Below, piece by piece: positions 20,484-21,479 of a DNA stretch of 21,479 nucleotides. How positions within the stretch are numbered: position 1 is the stretch's first letter; each line of letters opens with the position of its first letter. The notes below the pieces were generated by a model. It searched no databases. It was not told the DNA's origin and worked only from the letters and a program-made list of their open reading frames with translations. The DNA lies in NCBI GenBank assembly GCA_019425045.1, contig JAHYYI010000026.1, positions 1 through 21,479 on the forward strand, read 5' to 3'. A program made the position numbers and the translations under genes. This DNA is from Collinsella sp. (GTDB taxonomy: Bacteria; Actinomycetota; Coriobacteriia; Coriobacteriales; Coriobacteriaceae).

Positions 20484-20993
20484 CTAGAGAGAGAAACCTA
20501 TTTGGACATCGGGGCGCAAGACCGCAATCCATATCGGGCCTCCAGCAGCTCCAACCCAACGCACCACATAGGTTCCCTTTCGTACATGTGTATCAATCTG
20601 CCCCGAAATGCCGGTGAATGCAATTCCAGACCCGTTTGTCGGATAGCAATCGACGTATTTTTGTTTTCCGCTCACAACCTTGTATAGATATATCGTTCCA
20701 GCAAAAGAGAAGGGATCGTTCGCGATTTTGTCCGGAAGAACTTGCCACCTCAAAATCCCGCTACCAATATGGTCAAGCTTGACCGTTCCGCCGTCCCCCT
20801 CAAAAGTGGCAAGGGGATTTACCCCAGACTGGGAGTCGGCATCGCCCTCCTTAGCAGTTATCAGCAGGCTGCCCGTATAAGACTGCTGAGGCTCACCTTC
20901 AGGACAGGCAGCCTCGGCCCAAGAAGGGCCACTCAGGCAGAACAGTCCGAGCAGCATCAATACCAACAAAAGAAAACCCTTAGTTCTTTTCAT
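20484..20993 (-). CDS. Secreted hypothetical protein
   Basis: A 169-residue protein with a clear Sec signal peptide (MKRTKGFLLLVLMLLGLFCL, likely cleaved near SWAEA at ~residue 29). The mature part is about 140 residues, probably beta-rich (SGILRWQVLPDKI, AGTIYLYKVVSGKQKYVDCY, VRKGTYVVRWVGAAGG), with Cys at 30 and in the YVDCY segment that could form one disulfide. No lipobox, sortase signal or enzyme motif is visible and no family was recognised. GGGGAT precedes the start. Base composition is less GC-rich than the sugar genes, suggesting acquisition. Confidence 0.75.
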   Translation of the reverse strand: MKRTKGFLLLVLMLLGLFCLSGPSWAEAACPEGEPQQSYTGSLLITAKEGDADSQSGVNPLATFEGDGGTVKLDHIGSGILRWQVLPDKIANDPFSFAGTIYLYKVVSGKQKYVDCYPTNGSGIAFTGISGQIDTHVRKGTYVVRWVGAAGGPIWIAVLRPDVQIGFSL

Positions 20994-21215
20994 CTATATC
21001 CCCAATGTCTCTCGACATTTGTATATTGTGACTATTTTAGATCTATATGGCCAATTCGAGCCCTCACCATGGCAATTGTTGCAGCTGGGTTTCTATTCAT
21101 TAAGATTTCACTTTGGTAAATCCCCGCCCCTAAGCATTAAACCCGAAGTCCACCGAGTGGGCCGCTGTTGACGTGGCGATGCTTGGATTGGCGCGCACGC
21201 ACTCAAAATCGCCAA
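20994..21215. other. AT-rich intergenic region upstream of the secreted-protein gene
   Basis: It holds the inverted repeat at 21004-21019 and a possible minus-strand -10 TAAAAT (21034-21039) without a clear -35. No gene is supported. Confidence 0.45.
21004..21019 (-). promoter_or_regulatory. Perfect inverted repeat before the secreted-protein gene, candidate operator
   Basis: AATGTC-TCTC-GACATT, 11 bp upstream of the start codon. A site this close to the start could bind the XRE-like product of the next gene or act as an mRNA hairpin. Confidence 0.45.
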
Positions 21216-21239
21216 CAAAAAAGCCGCCCGAAGGCGGCT
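21216..21239 (-). terminator. Rho-independent terminator of tRNA-Thr
   Basis: On the minus strand: AGCCGCC-TTCG-GGCGGCT followed by TTTTTTG. A 7-bp GC stem with a stable UUCG tetraloop, 12 bp beyond the tRNA 3' end. Confidence 0.92.
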
Positions 21240-21250
21240 ATCTTGTGCAA

Positions 21251-21326
21251 TGGAGCCAGCGACCGGGCTCGAACCGGTGACCCCCGCTTTACGAGAGCGG
21301 TGCTCTACCAACTGAGCTACGCTGGC
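21251..21326 (-). tRNA. tRNA-Thr (anticodon CGT)
   Basis: A 76-nt gene folding as a normal cloverleaf: acceptor GCCAGCG/CGCTGGC, D arm GCTC-AGTTGGTA-GAGC, anticodon stem CCGCT/AGCGG with loop CTCGTAA (anticodon CGT, at 21291-21293, reading ACG), T arm with TTCGAGC loop, discriminator T and encoded CCA. It has its own promoter and terminator. Confidence 0.97.
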
Positions 21327-21365
21327 GGCCATGTGATGGCGCAACTGAGGCGTCAACGGCTGTCT

Positions 21366-21394
21366 ATGATACGGGACATCGCAAATCCGCGCAA
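21366..21394 (-). promoter_or_regulatory. Promoter of tRNA-Thr
   Basis: On the minus strand: -35 TTGCGC (21389-21394), 17-bp spacer, -10 TATCAT (21366-21371, 5 of 6 consensus). It would start about 35 nt before the mature tRNA. Confidence 0.65.
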
Positions 21395-21443
21395 GTGTTC
21401 TGACGGCTTTTCTCACTTTAAATGCACTAATATTGGAGACGCG

Positions 21444-21479
21444 ATGTCTTGCTCTTACGGGTCTCAAACAGAATGGGGC
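21444..21479 (+). CDS. Possible start of a gene running off the window
   Basis: ATG at 21444 with GGAG (21435-21438) 5 nt upstream opens a frame of 12 codons (MSCSYGSQTEWG) to the window edge without a stop. It is too short to identify or confirm. Confidence 0.3.
   Translation, partial: MSCSYGSQTEWG

Noticed and set aside
20559..20561. Upstream ATG for the XRE-like protein
   Set aside because: It would overlap the secreted-protein gene by 76 bp without a ribosome site; 20469 gives normal operon spacing.
21108..21467. A 119-codon minus-strand frame covering the tRNA
   Set aside because: Its VAQLVEHRS...GSSPVAGS stretch is the well-known false translation of a tRNA gene.
1..21479. CRISPR arrays, insertion sequences, phage genes, restriction or toxin-antitoxin systems
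   Set aside because: No regularly spaced repeats, transposase, integrase or phage structural motifs were seen. The XRE/DUF2975 pair is a regulator with its membrane partner rather than a recognised toxin-antitoxin system.

Overview
The window looks like a chromosome segment of a high-GC gut actinobacterium of the class Coriobacteriia, most likely a Collinsella-type organism. That assignment rests on strong G/C preference at third codon positions, long antisense shadow reading frames, a lipoprotein signal, a long-form ribosome hibernation factor, and a complete mannose-class phosphotransferase system (PTS) with an AgaS/NagA/LacC amino-sugar pathway. It is inferred from sequence style and remembered gene content; no search was run.

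Layout. 1-1641: intergenic DNA with a 13-bp perfect hairpin, then a promoter, a ~330-nt leader and a substrate-binding lipoprotein. 1708-3576: terminator, ribosome hibernation factor (hpf), a second terminator, and a DegV-family fatty-acid-binding protein. 3675-6994: a tight four-gene operon of a 3-hydroxyisobutyrate-dehydrogenase-family enzyme with a striking His/Cys-rich tail, a small membrane protein, a HEAT-like helical protein and an NAD-type isocitrate dehydrogenase. 7121-8215: a membrane-anchored SurA-N-like protein. 8329-9213 (minus): a DUF2975 membrane protein and a small XRE regulator, with nested palindromes at their promoter end. 9271-9914: a 640-nt regulatory region rich in repeats.

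9915-16605 is an amino-sugar uptake and catabolism locus: EIIA, a YajC-like protein, EIIB, EIIC and EIID; a GntR/UTRA regulator; AgaS (galactosamine-6-phosphate deaminase/isomerase); and a NagA-family deacetylase. The same 13-nt site (TGGTTACTACCAG) lies just downstream of the PTS -10 and just upstream of the agaS -10, so the GntR protein probably controls both. 16681-17265 (minus) is a flavodoxin. 17421-19968 holds an aldose-1-epimerase-like protein (LacX type), LacC (tagatose-6-phosphate kinase), a decayed C-terminal fragment of a second nagA, and a YhcH-family protein. Together the genes support import of N-acetylgalactosamine or galactosamine as the 6-phosphate, deacetylation, deamination/isomerisation to tagatose-6-phosphate, and phosphorylation to tagatose-1,6-bisphosphate. 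The aldolase that would finish the route is not in the window.

20104-20993 (minus) carries two unrecognised genes, a secreted protein and a small protein whose C-terminus looks like an XRE helix-turn-helix. The window ends with a tRNA-Thr(CGT) on the minus strand, with its own promoter and terminator, and a possible truncated gene start. The most interesting leads are the metal-binding-like tail on the dehydrogenase, the PTS control region (shared operator, repeated GTGAACGGT elements, ribosome-binding site that can be sequestered), the YajC gene inside the PTS operon, the large hydrophilic insertion in EIID, and the nagA relic.
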